Below are positions 23,161 through 35,086 of a stretch of DNA of 64,000 nucleotides, piece after piece. This DNA is from Rheum nobile (taxonomy: Eukaryota > Streptophyta > Magnoliopsida > Caryophyllales > Polygonaceae). The notes under the pieces are model-generated. The model had not been told where the DNA came from. It saw nothing but the letters and a program-made list of their open reading frames with translations, and ran no database searches. A program made the translations under genes and the position numbers. Where the stretch lies: NCBI GenBank assembly GCA_027886185.1, contig WOAB01000563.1:8680001-8744000 (forward strand), in the 5' to 3' direction. Position 1 is the stretch's first letter; the number at the start of each line of letters is the position of its first letter.

Positions 23161-23500
23161 CTAGTGAAAATTGTAACTGTTTCATTATCATTTACATATG
23201 TTGCATTAAGAACATAAAAAACCGTTTCATTATCAAGTGTATGTATTGCATTAAATCGTGAAAAACCGTTTCAATAGATGTTAAATAGGGTTTCATTAGC
23301 TATAGTCCAAATGAAACGGTTTTTTTATGTAATGAAATGGTTTCTTTATACTTTTTAAAAACCGTTTCATTAACTTAAATTAACAGTTTCATTATTTCTA
23401 ATGCAATGTCAGCAATTGAAACGGTAAAAAACCGTTTCATTAGACCTAATGAAATGGTTTTGAGGCTTTAAGAAACGGGTTTTAACCGTTTCAATAGGCC
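23160..23500. repeat. CACTA 3' subterminal repeats
   Basis: There are about a dozen copies of AACCGTTTCATT and its complement, including back-to-back inverted pairs near 23415-23445. They mirror the 5' array. Confidence 0.8.
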
Positions 23501-23518
23501 TTATTTGTAGTAGTGTGT

Positions 23519-23866
23519 CAGGAGCCTACTGGAAATAGGAAAAATAAGAGAAGTCGACTACCCCGAGTGGCTAGCCAACGTGGTTGTGGTCCAAAAGAAA
23601 AATGGCAAGTGGAGAGTCTGCATCGACTTCACCGACCTTAACAAAGCATGTCCCAAGGACTCCTTCCCGCTCCCTCATATCGACGCCATGGTCGACGCGA
23701 CAGCAGGCCATGAAGTGCTATCCTTCATAGACGCATTCAGTGGCTATAATCAGATCCTCATGGAACCAGAAGACCAAGAGAAGACGGCATTCGTCACAAG
23801 TCAGGGTATTTATTGTTACAAAGTGATGCCCTTCGGACTAAAAAATGCAGGGGTTACTTATCAATG
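23519..23866 (+). pseudogene. Tat backbone reverse transcriptase, middle part
   Basis: It reads REVDYPEWLANVVVVQKKNG, then CIDFTDLNKACPKDSFPLP (RT block with the KDSFPLP signature of Tat/Athila), FIDAFSGYNQI (first catalytic Asp region) and YKVMPFGLKNAGVTYQ. It then stops at the Athila-B composite. The frame after the composite (from 38969) starts with TGA formed across the junction, where relatives have CGA. Confidence 0.93.
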
Positions 23867-25265
23867 TGACGGGGCTAACAATGCATAAGCAAATGTCGCT
23901 GAATAGCCAAATCAAAGTAAATATCCTAACGGACCTACTAAATAGATGTATAGTAAGCAAGTAAGGGTCGAACCCACAGGGAAGATCGAATGAAGTATGC
24001 AGTCGTGATTGACAAGTAACAAGCAAGGGGGGTTTATTTATCACGAGAAAGCAAAATAAGCAAAGCAAACAAGTTTGGTTGAATTGAGAAAATATAATGG
24101 GGAAAGTAGTCCTACTAGAGCGAGATCCACAATACAGAGATATAATTTGATCACAGAAATCTATTTAATCCAAGTTCTTTTACTATCCTTATAGTTGTTC
24201 CCACCCTGATCTTAAGTACTATCGATTCTCACAGTTGTCGATAGACTTATCACTATGTCACTGGTAAAGTACCTCCGATTCTCACAGTTGTCGGTATACT
24301 TTACCACTAACACAACAATAGCAAGGCACACAAGGATATAGGATACATGCAAATAGAAGACGCCTTACTATTTAACATGCAAATAATTCTCACTCACGAT
24401 TGTACGCTCGGAACCCCTATACGCACAATCGTGTATGCCACTAGATATGCACTCGGAACCCCTATATGCAATCCTAGCAATTGATAAAAAGTATTCAACC
24501 TAGTTGATCAGGCTATGAAGAATAACAAGAAATCAATATTCAATATAACCAAGAGAATCAAACCAACACTTATAAGGATAAGAACAAGGAATAGAAATCT
24601 CACAAACACATCAACTGTATTGCTTCAAACGTCTAGTAGAACAAAGGGAAATTAGTGATCCATCAAAGGGGGATGAAACTCTAAGGGAAAAATAACGTCT
24701 GATGTAAAGCGAAGTTGTCTTTTTTTTTTCTTAACCTAGAAAGAGGACTTAAATAGGTTTAGGAAAACTAGGTTAAACTAATGTAAACAATAAAGGAAAC
24801 AAAATAATAAAATAACAAAGTCTGAATGAAATAAAAGGAAATAAATGTCTCTGGGCGCGCGTCATTTAATACGGCCACCGCGGGGCATCAGGCTCTCCAC
24901 CGCGGGGCGGTGGCTTCCTCTGGCGCGGGGCTTCAGTCTTCTTTGGGAGTCACCGTCGGGCCGCGGTGATTGTGGCGCGGGGCGGTGAACTCGCTCACTC
25001 TCTTCTCCAGCTCCTCTTCTCTTCTTCTGCTGCTCTTCTCTTTTTCTGCTGCTCTTCATTACTACCAAGTGTTGGTAGTATTCTCCAAGTATGCTCCAGC
25101 AGCTCCATCTCCATCCTCATGTCTCCATCTAAGCTGCAAATCCTGGGATATCTTCACTTCTCTCCATAACTTCAGGGATCACAGACTTAGCTCCAAAACT
25201 CATCCAAAACTCCTCCAAATCATGCTAATAATTGCTAGTAAAGGTGTATGAAATAACACCTATCA
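23867..25265 (-). repeat. Athila-B LTR 1
   Basis: It is 1399 bp, TGACGGGG to CACCTATCA. It differs slightly from LTRs 2 and 3 at the left edge (GGGGCTAACAATGCATAAGC against GGGGATAAAAATGCACAAGC). It holds a GC-rich motif cluster at about 24875-24990 and a likely TATA on the minus strand (TATTTAAG) near 24754. Confidence 0.92.
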
Positions 25266-26550
25266 CAATGACTAGTCAACAAGATGTTCAAAGATCAGAT
25301 TGGGGACACAATGGAAGTCTACGTAGATGACATGCTAGTCAAATCAAAAAAGAAGAAGGACCACATCGATCACCTCCGTGACAGCTTCGAGGTACTAAAA
25401 AGATAAAACATGGAACTAAATCCTATGAAATGATCTTTCGGAGTTTCGTACGGGAAATTCTTGGGGTACATGGTGACACAAAGAGGAATAGATGCCAACC
25501 CAGAACAGGTCAAAGCCCTCATCAACCTCCGACCCCCTCGATGCGTCAAGGACATACAAAAATTGACAGGTCGGATAGCAGCTCTAAATAGGTTCATCTC
25601 GAAGTCATTTGACAAGTGCAAACCCTTCCACGATGCTCTCAAAAAGAACAAGTCCTTTCAATGGACGGAAGAACATGAAGTCGCATTTCGGGATCTAAAG
25701 AAATACATGGCCAGTCCCCTGTTGTTGGCAAAACCCAAAGAGGACGAGCCACTGTTGCTATACCTAGCAGTGTCGGCATCCGCTGTAAGCGCAGTGCTGG
25801 TCAGAGAAGAAGACGGTAAGCAATCGCCAATCTACTACGTCAGTCGAACGCTGCTCTCGGCGGAGATAGGGTATTCGTCATTGGAAAAACTCGTCTTATC
25901 ACTGGTAATGGCGTCAAATAAACTCAAAACCTATTTCGAATCTCATACTATAATTGTCCGCACTAACCATCCCATGAGAGCAATCATGAGGAAACCTGAG
26001 TTCACAGGACGAATGGCCAAATGGGCCATACACCTCAGCGGCTACGACATTGAATACGAGCCCAGGACGACGATAAAGTCCCAAGCATTGGCTGATTTTG
26101 TGGCAGATTTCAGCCCGACCCTAGAACAAGAAGCCGTCGAAGAAGCAACGCAATTACTCGCAACGGAGGAAACAGGTAAATGGGAGCTCCACACAGACGG
26201 CGTGTCGAATGCTAGAGGATCGGGGCTGGGAGTCGTGCTGAAATCGCCACAAGGGGACAAGATAGCCCAAGCCGTAAGATGCGAATGGGACGCGACCAAC
26301 AATGAAGCTGAATACGAAGCACTCATATTTGGGCTCATTCTGGCACGCAACCTAGGAGTCCGGGAAATCGAAGTCATATGCGACTCCCTCTTAGTCGTAA
26401 ATCAAATACAAGGATCGTACAACGCCAAGGACAACAGAATGATAGCTTATCTAGACGTGGCCAAGAAACTAATCGACCAATTCCAAAAGTTCGACATCAG
26501 ACAAGTTCCCAGAGATCTCAACGCTCAGGCTGACGCACTAGCCAACCTGG
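25266..26550 (+). pseudogene. Captured Tat pol fragment, copy 1 (RT end, two RNase H domains)
   Basis: It starts with the target duplication CAATG and the same host sequence found after the composite. It contains the RT box VYVDDML, the RT thumb (GYMVTQRGIDANPEQ), a first RNase H (YLAVSASAVSAVL, then RTNHPMRAI), and a second RNase H with HTDGVSNARGSG, NNEAEYEAL and ICDSLLVV. It stops abruptly after ALANLG. It has in-frame stops near the thumb (AGATAA and AAATGA). Both catalytic residues of the second RNase H (D and E) are intact, unlike the backbone copy at 38969 on. Confidence 0.9.
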
Positions 26551-27798
26551 GATATAATTTGATCACAGAAATCTATTTAATCCAAGTTCTTTTAGAGCGA
26601 GATCCACAATACAGAGATACAAGGATCGTACAACGCCAAGAAATCTATTTAATCCAAGTAGTCCTACTAGAGCGAGATCCACAATACAAAGATATAATTT
26701 GATCACAAAAATCTATTTAATCCAAGTTCTTTTACTATCCTTATAGTTGTTCCCACCCTGATCTTAAGTACTATCGATTCTCACAGTTGTCGATAGACTT
26801 ATCACTATGTCACTGGTAAAGTACCTCCGATTCTCACAGTTGTCGGTATACTTTACCACTAACGCAGCAATAACAATGCACACAAGGATATAAGATACAT
26901 GCAAATAGAAGACGCCTTACTATTTAACATGCAAATAATTCTCACTCACGATTGTACGCTCGGAACCCCTATACGCACAATCGTGTATGCCACTAGATAT
27001 GCACTCGGAACCCCTATATGCAATCCTAGCAATTGATAAAAAGTATTCAACCTAGTTGATCAGGCTATGAAGAATAATGAGAAATCAATATTCAATATAA
27101 CCAAGAGAATCAAACCAACACTTATAAGGATAAGAACAAGGAATAGAAATCTCACAAACACATCAACTGTATTGCTTTAAACGTCTAGTAGAACAAAGGG
27201 AAATTAGTGCTCCATCAAAGGGGGATGAAACTCTAAGGGAAAAATAACGTCTGATGTAAAGCGAAGTTGTCTTTTTTTTTTCTTAACCTAGAAAGAGGAC
27301 TTAAATAGGTTTAGGAAAACTAGGTTAAACTAATGTAAACAATAAAGGAAACAAAATAATAAAATAACAAAGTCTGAACGAAATAAAAGGAAATAAATGT
27401 CTCTGGGCGCGCGGCATTTAATACAGCCATCGCGGGGCGTTAGGCTCTCCACCGCGGGGCAGTGGCTTCCTCTGGCGCGGGGCTTCAGTCTTCTCTGGGA
27501 GTCACCGCCGGGCCGCGGTGATTGTGGCGCGGGGCGGTGAACTCGCTCACTCTCTTCTCCAGCTCCTCTTCTCTTCTTCTGCTGCTCTTCATTACTACCA
27601 AGTGTCGGTAGTCTTCTCCAAGTATGCTCCAGCAGCTCCATCTCCATCCTCATGTCTCCATCTAAGCTGCAAATCCTGGGATATCTTCACTTTTCTCCAT
27701 AACTTCAGGGATCACAGACTTAGCTCCAAAACTCATCCAAAACTCCTCCAAATCATGCTAATAATTGCTAGTAAAGGTGTATGAAATAACACCTATCA
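26551..27798 (-). repeat. Rearranged partial Athila-B LTR, copy 1
   Basis: The first 140 bases are a patchwork: LTR sequence, a jump back to GAGCGAGATCCACAATAC, then 21 bases of host RNase H sequence (ACAAGGATCGTACAACGCC and on, as at about 26407), then LTR sequence again. From about 26660 it is a normal LTR to its end at 27798. The LTR's first 240 bases or so are missing. Confidence 0.88.
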
Positions 27799-28300
27799 GT
27801 TGGCAGCTTGGTAATGCCCAGGGCATCACGCACCACCTTAGGGGACAATGAATAATCACGCCCATTGTAAGTGAACGTGACCCTCATCATCCTCTTGTTG
27901 TCGGAACCATCGGAATACCTCTTGAAAGAGGTATCCGTCAAATCCTTCGTAACAACTCAAGAAATAAAAATTTTACTCACCCGTTTAAGGTTTTTTCGGG
28001 GCCCTTTATTCTTGTTTTTTTTTTCCGGAGTTGAGAAAGTATACCAGACATCCACCGCGGGGCGGTGGGCTCCACCGCGTGGCGGTGAGGGTCGCCGCGG
28101 GGCGGTGGAACGAACTGGACACACCGTCTCCTCTCCATTTACTTTCGTACCTGAAACGTTAGTGACAGGAGAACGAAATTATAAAATTAATCTAAGGGAA
28201 AGGAAAAATCAAAGAAAAACTACCTCGGGTTGCCTCCCGGACAGTGCCTTGGTTAACGTCGTTGGCTCGACGTACTGCAGATCAACTACCACTTGGAATA
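27799..28300 (-). other. Athila-B internal 3' part, copy 1
   Basis: On the minus strand a short stretch near 27799-27920 reads MRVTFTYNGRDYSLSPKVV, which looks like the N-terminal part of an extra ORF as found after pol in Athila elements. No longer frame supports this. A GC-rich motif cluster (three copies of CCGCGGGGCGGTGG type) lies at 28050-28110. There is no purine tract next to the LTR, so the 3' end is rearranged. Confidence 0.5.
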
Positions 28301-28336
28301 GGATCCCCTCAGAATCCTCTTACTCGTCTCTTCCTG

Positions 28337-29460
28337 TCAAGACTTCCCATGGAAAGGTTGAGATCTTAGACCATGTTCCCTTTTTGCCATCGACTCCATG
28401 CTTACCTCCTTTGGAGTATCTCCCCCATACTTAGAGCGATGTGGGGGCCGATATGGCTCAATCTGAATATGCTGCACGTCACTGGATAAAGGCTTACAAC
28501 CTTGTATGGTTAGTGCAGGGGGGCAAGTGCCCAAAGTAGAGGGAATGGAATCTCCTATATCATCCAACAAGACATCACCAACATGCAACTCATGCAACTT
28601 AATAGGTCCAGCAATAGTAGAACACTCAACTACGGTCTCTACTGCACCAGTTTTAACATTTTCATGCACATGATTATCAATATCACTAATGCAGCAAGGA
28701 GCAGGCAATTCAATGGAGTTGGCCTTATGAATATTGTGTTCAAAATTATTCCATCAAATTCCATAGTTAAAGTTCCACTATCTACATCAATCTTTGTCAT
28801 GGATGTTTTCATAAAAGGTCGCCCTAGCATAACTGGAGCCACCTGCTCATCATAGTCCATATTCATAACAAAGAAATTAGCAGGAAAAATCAAAGAGCCT
28901 ATCCTGACAAGAACATCCTCCACAATACCCTTAGGGGGCACACAAGAACCATCAGCAAGTTGTATCACAATGTTAGAATCATGCAAGGGTCCTATTCCTA
29001 AATCTTCAATCAGTGAATAAGGTAACACATTAATTGAGGCACCCAAGTCTAACATGGCTTTCTCAAATCGATGCCCACCTATAGTAATAGGAATAGTAAA
29101 TGTACCTGGATCCTTGCACTTCTCAGGCATGCGTCTCTGAACTACCGCTGACACATGTTCACTCACTGGAATCTTCTTTTGAACCTTCTGCTTCTGAGCC
29201 TTCTTCACGGTGCACAACTCCTTCAAGAACTTGGCATATCGTGGGATAGCCTTGATAAGCCTGATCAGGGGAATGTTCACCTCACAGTCCCGAAATGTCT
29301 CGAACATATCGCTGTCTTCAACTACTCTCTTGGCCTTCAGCGCCTCAGGGAAAGGTGCTGGTGGATTCTCAGAACCTAGAGGGGGAAACACGGGGCGAAC
29401 GTAGTCATCAACACAGGTTTCTTCAGCGGAGTTGGGTTCTCGAAGGCCAGGTCACGGCAA
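28337..29460 (-). pseudogene. Athila-B protease and protease-RT linker, copy 1
   Basis: The protease reads FTIPITIGGHRFEKAMLDLG, then ASINVLPYSL, IQLADGSCVPPKG, PANFFVMNMD and VMLGRPFMKTS, an Athila-type aspartic protease with DLGAS at the active site. Then LTMEFDG. After a frameshift near 28700 an acidic linker follows (HELHVGDVLLDDIGDSIPST and PPALTIQGCKPLS), which in full elements leads into RT. RT, RNase H and integrase are absent. Confidence 0.85.
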
Positions 29461-31078
29461 GCCCACCGCGGGGCGGTGGGGTCGTGGTGTGTTTACTGAG
29501 ATCAGCCGCCGGGTCGCGGTGAGAGTCGCTGCGGGGCGGTGGCTTTAACTCTTCTTTCCTGGCTCCTTCTTCCATTTCTGGCCGGGTCGCGGTGGTGTCT
29601 ACCGCGGGGCGGTGGGTGATTTCTGCCTTCTTGACTTCGTTCTCCTCTTCAACAATAGGAGCAACGACCAACTTCTTACCATTTCTGAGGGTAATAGAAC
29701 TCACGTTCTCCCTTGGGTTCACAGTAGTCTGAGATGGCAGGGAGTTAGATGTCCTCTGGTCAATCTTGGTCACAACATCAGCAAGCTGACCAATCTGTCT
29801 CTCCATGTTCTTTATACTTGACTCAGTAGCCTGCACATGCGTGGCGAAATGCTGAGTCAGTGTCTTTAGCATCTCTTCAGTAGAAGCACCAGAGCTTTGG
29901 CCTTGAGGTCTCTGTTGGTATGGGACTCTCTGCTGGTACTGCTATTGTGCCGGCTGTTGACCACCTTGAGGGTCACTCTATCTAAAACCTGGGTAGTCTC
30001 GCCCTCTCGGATTATAATTGGGCTGTCTACCAAACTGTGGTCTAGGGGGTCCATAACCTCCTATAGCATTAACTTCATCAACACCCTCCTCCTGAAGCTA
30101 AGGACAAGTGTCGGTGGGGTGGTATTGATCAGAGCAAAGCCCACATGCTTTAACTTGTTGAGGGGCATTCTGGTTCGCCATCCTCTTCACCATCTCTTTC
30201 AGCTCGGCTAACTCAGTCAACATTGGGCTTGGTCCTGCAGGGGCCACGGCATTGACCGCCTTCCTCTGGTATGTCTTTCCAAAACTCCTGGTACTCTCAC
30301 TCATCTCCTGGAATCTCTCCATGGCTGCATCCGGTGTCAGATTCAGAATGCTTCCACCGCATACAGCGTCAACCATCCTCCTCTCTTGATCTAGCAGACC
30401 ATTGTGTAAGTAGAGAACAAGGTCCTGCTTGGCGTATCCATGAAACGGGCATCTGGAGCAAAGTCTCTTGTACCGCTCAAGATAGTCATACAACGTTTCA
30501 TCACCAGACTGCTCAATGTTAGCAATTGCCTTTTTCAAAGCATTCGCCTTTTTCAAAGCATTCGCCTTCTTCGTTGGAAAGTACTTGTCCAGAAACGCCT
30601 TGTGTAGTTTATTCCAGGTATCTATGGTTCCTGGCGGCAAGTGATAGTACCAGTCGCTAGTAGAGTATACCAGGGAGAAACCAAAAGCTCTCATCTTGAT
30701 TTGGTCCTCCGTCACATTCCTGGGCTTCATAGTCATGCAGACATTGTGGAACTTGCCCATGTGAGAGATCGGGTCCTCTCCACTCAAACCATGGAACTTT
30801 GGTAGGTAAGCAACAACTCCAGACTTCAGCTCAAAGTTCACCCCTTCGCCAAGTGCAGGGATGATAACAGCCAGGGGTTGCGCTCCAATATTCGGCTCAG
30901 TAAGCTCTCTCAGAGTGCCAGCCATTGCAAAAGCAGGGATGTCAACTGGCTCAGTTAGCTCAACGATCTCAACCTCTACTTCTTCTTCTCCTTGATCGCG
31001 TAGGTTCGCACGGAACGATCTGTCGACTTCTGGATCAAAAGCAGCTAGAGGGGAGTCAGTAGAACGAGTGTCGACCAT
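29423..31078 (-). pseudogene. Athila-B gag, copy 1
   Basis: The start is ATG 31078 (MVDTRSTDSPLAAFDPEVD), 56 bases inside the PBS. The longer open frame reaching 31357 begins in the LTR and is not the start. The capsid core has FHGLSGEDPISHMGKF, WNKLHKAFLDKYFP and GDETLYDYLERYKRL, and the zinc knuckle is CGLCSDQYHPTDTC. A TAG at 30098-30100 and two more TAGs follow. The same frame continues as a coiled-coil region (MLKTLTQHFATHVQATESS) and an HRPAV/PPRG-rich linker encoded by GC-rich motifs. A frameshift near 29440 separates it from the protease. Confidence 0.88.
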
Positions 31079-31133
31079 AAGATAGGTCTCCACCAAAAAT
31101 AAATCACAAAAACACACAACAAAACAAAAATCT

Positions 31134-31151
31134 TCCCCGACAACGGCGCCA
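31134..31151 (-). promoter_or_regulatory. Athila-B primer binding site, copy 1
   Basis: The minus strand reads TGGCGCCGTTGTCGGGGA, one base from the tRNA-Asp-type site of Athila elements. The second copy is at 37544-37561. Confidence 0.85.
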
Positions 31152-31155
31152 AATT

Positions 31156-32553
31156 TGACGGGGATAAAAATGCACAAGCAAATGTCGCTGAATAGCCAAA
31201 TCAAAGTAAATATCCTAACGGACCTACTAAATAGATGTATAGTAAGCAAGTAAGGGTCGAACCCACAGGGAAGATCGAATGAAGTATGCAGTCGTGATTG
31301 ACAAGTAACAAGCAAGGGGGGTTTATTTATCACGAGAAAGCAAAATAAGCAAAGCAAACAAGTTTGGTTGAATTGAGAAAATATAATGGGGAAAGTAGTC
31401 CTACTAGAGCGAGATCCACAATACAGAGATATAATTTGATCACAGAAATCTATTTAATCCAAGTTCTTTTACTATCCTTATAGTTGTTCCCACCCTGATC
31501 TTAAGTACTATCGATTCTCACAGTTGTCGATAGACTTATCACTATGTCACTGGTAAAGTACCTCCGATTCTCACAGTTGTCGGTATACTTTACCACTAAC
31601 ACAACAATAGCAAGGCACACAAGGATATAGGATACATGCAAATAGAAGACGCCTTACTATTTAACATGCAAATAATTCTCACTCACGATTGTACGCTCGG
31701 AACCCCTATACGCACAATCGTGTATGCCACTAGATATGCACTCGGAACCCCTATATGCAATCCTAGCAATTGATAAAAAGTATTCAACCTAGTTGATCAG
31801 GCTATGAAGAATAACAAGAAATCAATATTCAATATAACCAAGAGAATCAAACCAACACTTATAAGGATAAGAACAAGGAATAGAAATCTCACAAACACAT
31901 CAACTGTATTGCTTCAAACGTCTAGTAGAACAAAGGGAAATTAGTGATCCATCAAAGGGGGATGAAACTCTAAGGGAAAAATAACGTCTGATGTAAAGCG
32001 AAGTTGTCTTTTTTTTTCTTAACCTAGAAAGAGGACTTAAATAGGTTTAGGAAAACTAGGTTAAACTAATGTAAACAATAAAGGAAACAAAATAATAAAA
32101 TAACAAAGTCTGAATGAAATAAAAGGAAATAAATGTCTCTGGGCGCGCGTCATTTAATACGGCCACCGCGGGGCATCAGGCTCTCCACCGCGGGGCGGTG
32201 GCTTCCTCTGGCGCGGGGCTTCAGTCTTCTTTGGGAGTCACCGTCGGGCCGCGGTGATTGTGGCGCGGGGCGGTGAACTCGCTCACTCTCTTCTCCAGCT
32301 CCTCTTCTCTTCTTCTGCTGCTCTTCTCTTTTTCTGCTGCTCTTCATTACTACCAAGTGTTGGTAGTATTCTCCAAGTATGCTCCAGCAGCTCCATCTCC
32401 ATCCTCATGTCTCCATCTAAGCTGCAAATCCTGGGATATCTTCACTTCTCTCCATAACTTCAGGGATCACAGACTTAGCTCCAAAACTCATCCAAAACTC
32501 CTCCAAATCATGCTAATAATTGCTAGTAAAGGTGTATGAAATAACACCTATCA
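31156..32553 (-). repeat. Athila-B LTR 2
   Basis: It is 1398 bp. Against LTR 3 I find only about three differences (near 32115, 32260 and 32400), so these LTRs are very young or homogenised. It is followed by CAATG and host sequence, as at the true outer right end. Confidence 0.92.
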
Positions 32554-33838
32554 CAATGACTAGTCAACAAGATGTTCAAAGATCAGATTGGGGACACAAT
32601 GGAAGTCTACGTAGATGACATGCTAGTCAAATCAAAAAAGAAGAAGGACCACATCGATCACCTCCGTGACAGCTTCGAGGTACTAAAAAGATAAAACATG
32701 GAACTAAATCCTATGAAATGATCTTTCGGAGTTTCGTACGGGAAATTCTTGGGGTACATGGTGACACAAAGAGGAATAGATGCCAACCCAGAACAGGTCA
32801 AAGCCCTCATCAACCTCCGACCCCCTCGATGCGTCAAGGACATACAAAAATTGACAGGTCGGATAGCAGCTCTAAATAGGTTCATCTCGAAGTCATTTGA
32901 CAAGTGCAAACCCTTCCACGATGCTCTCAAAAAGAACAAGTCCTTTCAATGGACGGAAGAACATGAAGTCGCATTTCGGGATCTAAAGAAATACATGGCC
33001 AGTCCCCTGTTGTTGGCAAAACCCAAAGAGGACGAGCCACTGTTGCTATACCTAGCAGTGTCGGCATCCGCTGTAAGCGCAGTGCTGGTCAGAGAAGAAG
33101 ACGGTAAGCAATCGCCAATCTACTACGTCAGTCGAACGCTGCTCTCGGCGGAGATAGGGTATTCGTCATTGGAAAAACTCGTCTTATCACTGGTAATGGC
33201 GTCAAATAAACTCAAAACCTATTTCGAATCTCATACTATAATTGTCCGCACTAACCATCCCATGAGAGCAATCATGAGGAAACCTGAGTTCACAGGACGA
33301 ATGGCCAAATGGGCCATACACCTCAGCGGCTACGACATTGAATACGAGCCCAGGACGACGATCAAGTCCCAAGCATTGGCTGATTTTGTGGCAGATTTTA
33401 GCCCGACCCTAGAACAAGAAGCCGTCGAAGAAGCAACGCAATTACTCGCAACGGAGGAAACAGGTAAATGGGAGCTCCACACAGACGGCGTGTCGAATGC
33501 TAGAGGATCGGGGCTGGGAGTCGTGCTGAAATCGCCACAAGGGGACAAGATAGCCCAAGCCGTAAGATGCGAATGGGACGCGACCAACAATGAAGCTGAA
33601 TACGAAGCACTCATATTTGGGCTCATTCTGGCACACAACCTAGGAGTCCGGGAAATCGAAGTCATATGCGACTCCCTCTTAGTCGTAAATCAAATACAAG
33701 GATCGTACAACGCCAAGGACAACAGAATGATAGCTTATCTAGACGTGGCCAAGAAACTAATCGACCAATTCCAAAAGTTCGACATCAGACAAGTTCCCAG
33801 AGATCTCAACGCTCAGGCTGACGCACTAGCCAACCTGG
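32554..33838 (+). pseudogene. Captured Tat pol fragment, copy 2
   Basis: It is almost identical to copy 1; differences seen are a silent ATA/ATC change, one more silent base, and Arg to His after LILA. It has the same stops and the same abrupt end after ALANLG, so both copies descend from one captured fragment. Confidence 0.9.
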
Positions 33839-35086
33839 GATATAATTTGATCACAGAAATCTATTTAATCCAAGTTCTTTTAGAGCGAGATCCACAATAC
33901 AGAGATACAAGGATCGTACAACGCCAAGAAATCTATTTAATCCAAGTAGTCCTACTAGAGCGAGATCCACAATACAAAGATATAATTTGATCACAAAAAT
34001 CTATTTAATCCAAGTTCTTTTACTATCCTTATAGTTGTTCCCACCCTGATCTTAAGTACTATCGATTCTCACAGTTGTCGATAGACTTATCACTATGTCA
34101 CTGGTAAAGTACCTCCGATTCTCACAGTTGTCGGTATACTTTACCACTAACGCAGCAATAACAATGCACACAAGGATATAAGATACATGCAAATAGAAGA
34201 CGCCTTACTATTTAACATGCAAATAATTCTCACTCACGATTGTACGCTCGGAACCCCTATACGCACAATCGTGTATGCCACTAGATATGCACTCGGAACC
34301 CCTATATGCAATCCTAGCAATTGATAAAAAGTATTCAACCTAGTTGATCAGGCTATGAAGAATAATGAGAAATCAATATTCAATATAACCAAGAGAATCA
34401 AACCAACACTTATAAGGATAAGAACAAGGAATAGAAATCTCACAAACACATCAACTGTATTGCTTTAAACGTCTAGTAGAACAAAGGGAAATTAGTGCTC
34501 CATCAAAGGGGGATGAAACTCTAAGGGAAAAATAACGTCTGATGTAAAGCGAAGTTGTCTTTTTTTTTTCTTAACCTAGAAAGAGGACTTAAATAGGTTT
34601 AGGAAAACTAGGTTAAACTAATGTAAACAATAAAGGAAACAAAATAATAAAATAACAAAGTCTGAACGAAATAAAAGGAAATAAATGTCTCTGGGCGCGC
34701 GGCATTTAATACAGCCATCGCGGGGCGTTAGGCTCTCCACCGCGGGGCAGTGGCTTCCTCTGGCGCGGGGCTTCAGTCTTCTCTGGGAGTCACCGCCGGG
34801 CCGCGGTGATTGTGGCGCGGGGCGGTGAACTCGCTCACTCTCTTCTCCAGCTCCTCTTCTCTTCTTCTGCTGCTCTTCATTACTACCAAGTGTCGGTAGT
34901 CTTCTCCAAGTATGCTCCAGCAGCTCCATCTCCATCCTCATGTCTCCATCTAAGCTGCAAATCCTGGGATATCTTCACTTTTCTCCATAACTTCAGGGAT
35001 CACAGACTTAGCTCCAAAACTCATCCAAAACTCCTCCAAATCATGCTAATAATTGCTAGTAAAGGTGTATGAAATAACACCTATCA
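33839..35086 (-). repeat. Rearranged partial Athila-B LTR, copy 2
   Basis: It has the same patchwork scar and truncation as copy 1, so the scar formed once before the tandem duplication. Confidence 0.88.

Larger units (their letters stand above)
19457..23515 (+). mobile_element. Non-autonomous CACTA transposon carrying SCC4/MAU2 gene exons (Pack-CACTA)
   Basis: The left end is CACTACTACAATTAAG and the right end is CCTTATTTGTAGTAGTG, giving inverted CACTACTACAA termini. Many 12-bp subterminal repeats of AATGAAACGGTT follow in both orientations (about 19475-19660 and 23160-23500), as is typical of CACTA transposase binding regions. The 3-bp flanks are ACT and TGT, an imperfect duplication, but the Tat RT frame closes exactly when the element and three bases are removed. 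No transposase is encoded. The interior contains captured exons and AT-rich filler. Confidence 0.9.

Noticed and set aside
23516..23518. Perfect 3-bp target duplication for the CACTA
   Set aside because: The flanks are ACT and TGT, not identical; the boundary is instead supported by termini and exact frame closure.
24966..25251. Ser/Leu-rich open frames in Athila-B LTRs (repeated at 27518, 32254, 34806 and 38664)
   Set aside because: They lie inside LTRs, are low-complexity from CT-rich sequence, and recur only because the LTR recurs.
4750..27000. CRISPR-like or bacterial repeat arrays suggested by the many direct repeats
   Set aside because: All long repeats are LTRs, tandem retroelement units or CACTA subterminal motifs; there is no repeat-spacer regularity and the sequence is clearly plant.
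30098..31357. Gag reading frame starting in the LTR at 31357 (MLCLFCF...)
   Set aside because: The first 200 bases are LTR and PBS; the sensible start is ATG 31078 just inside the PBS.
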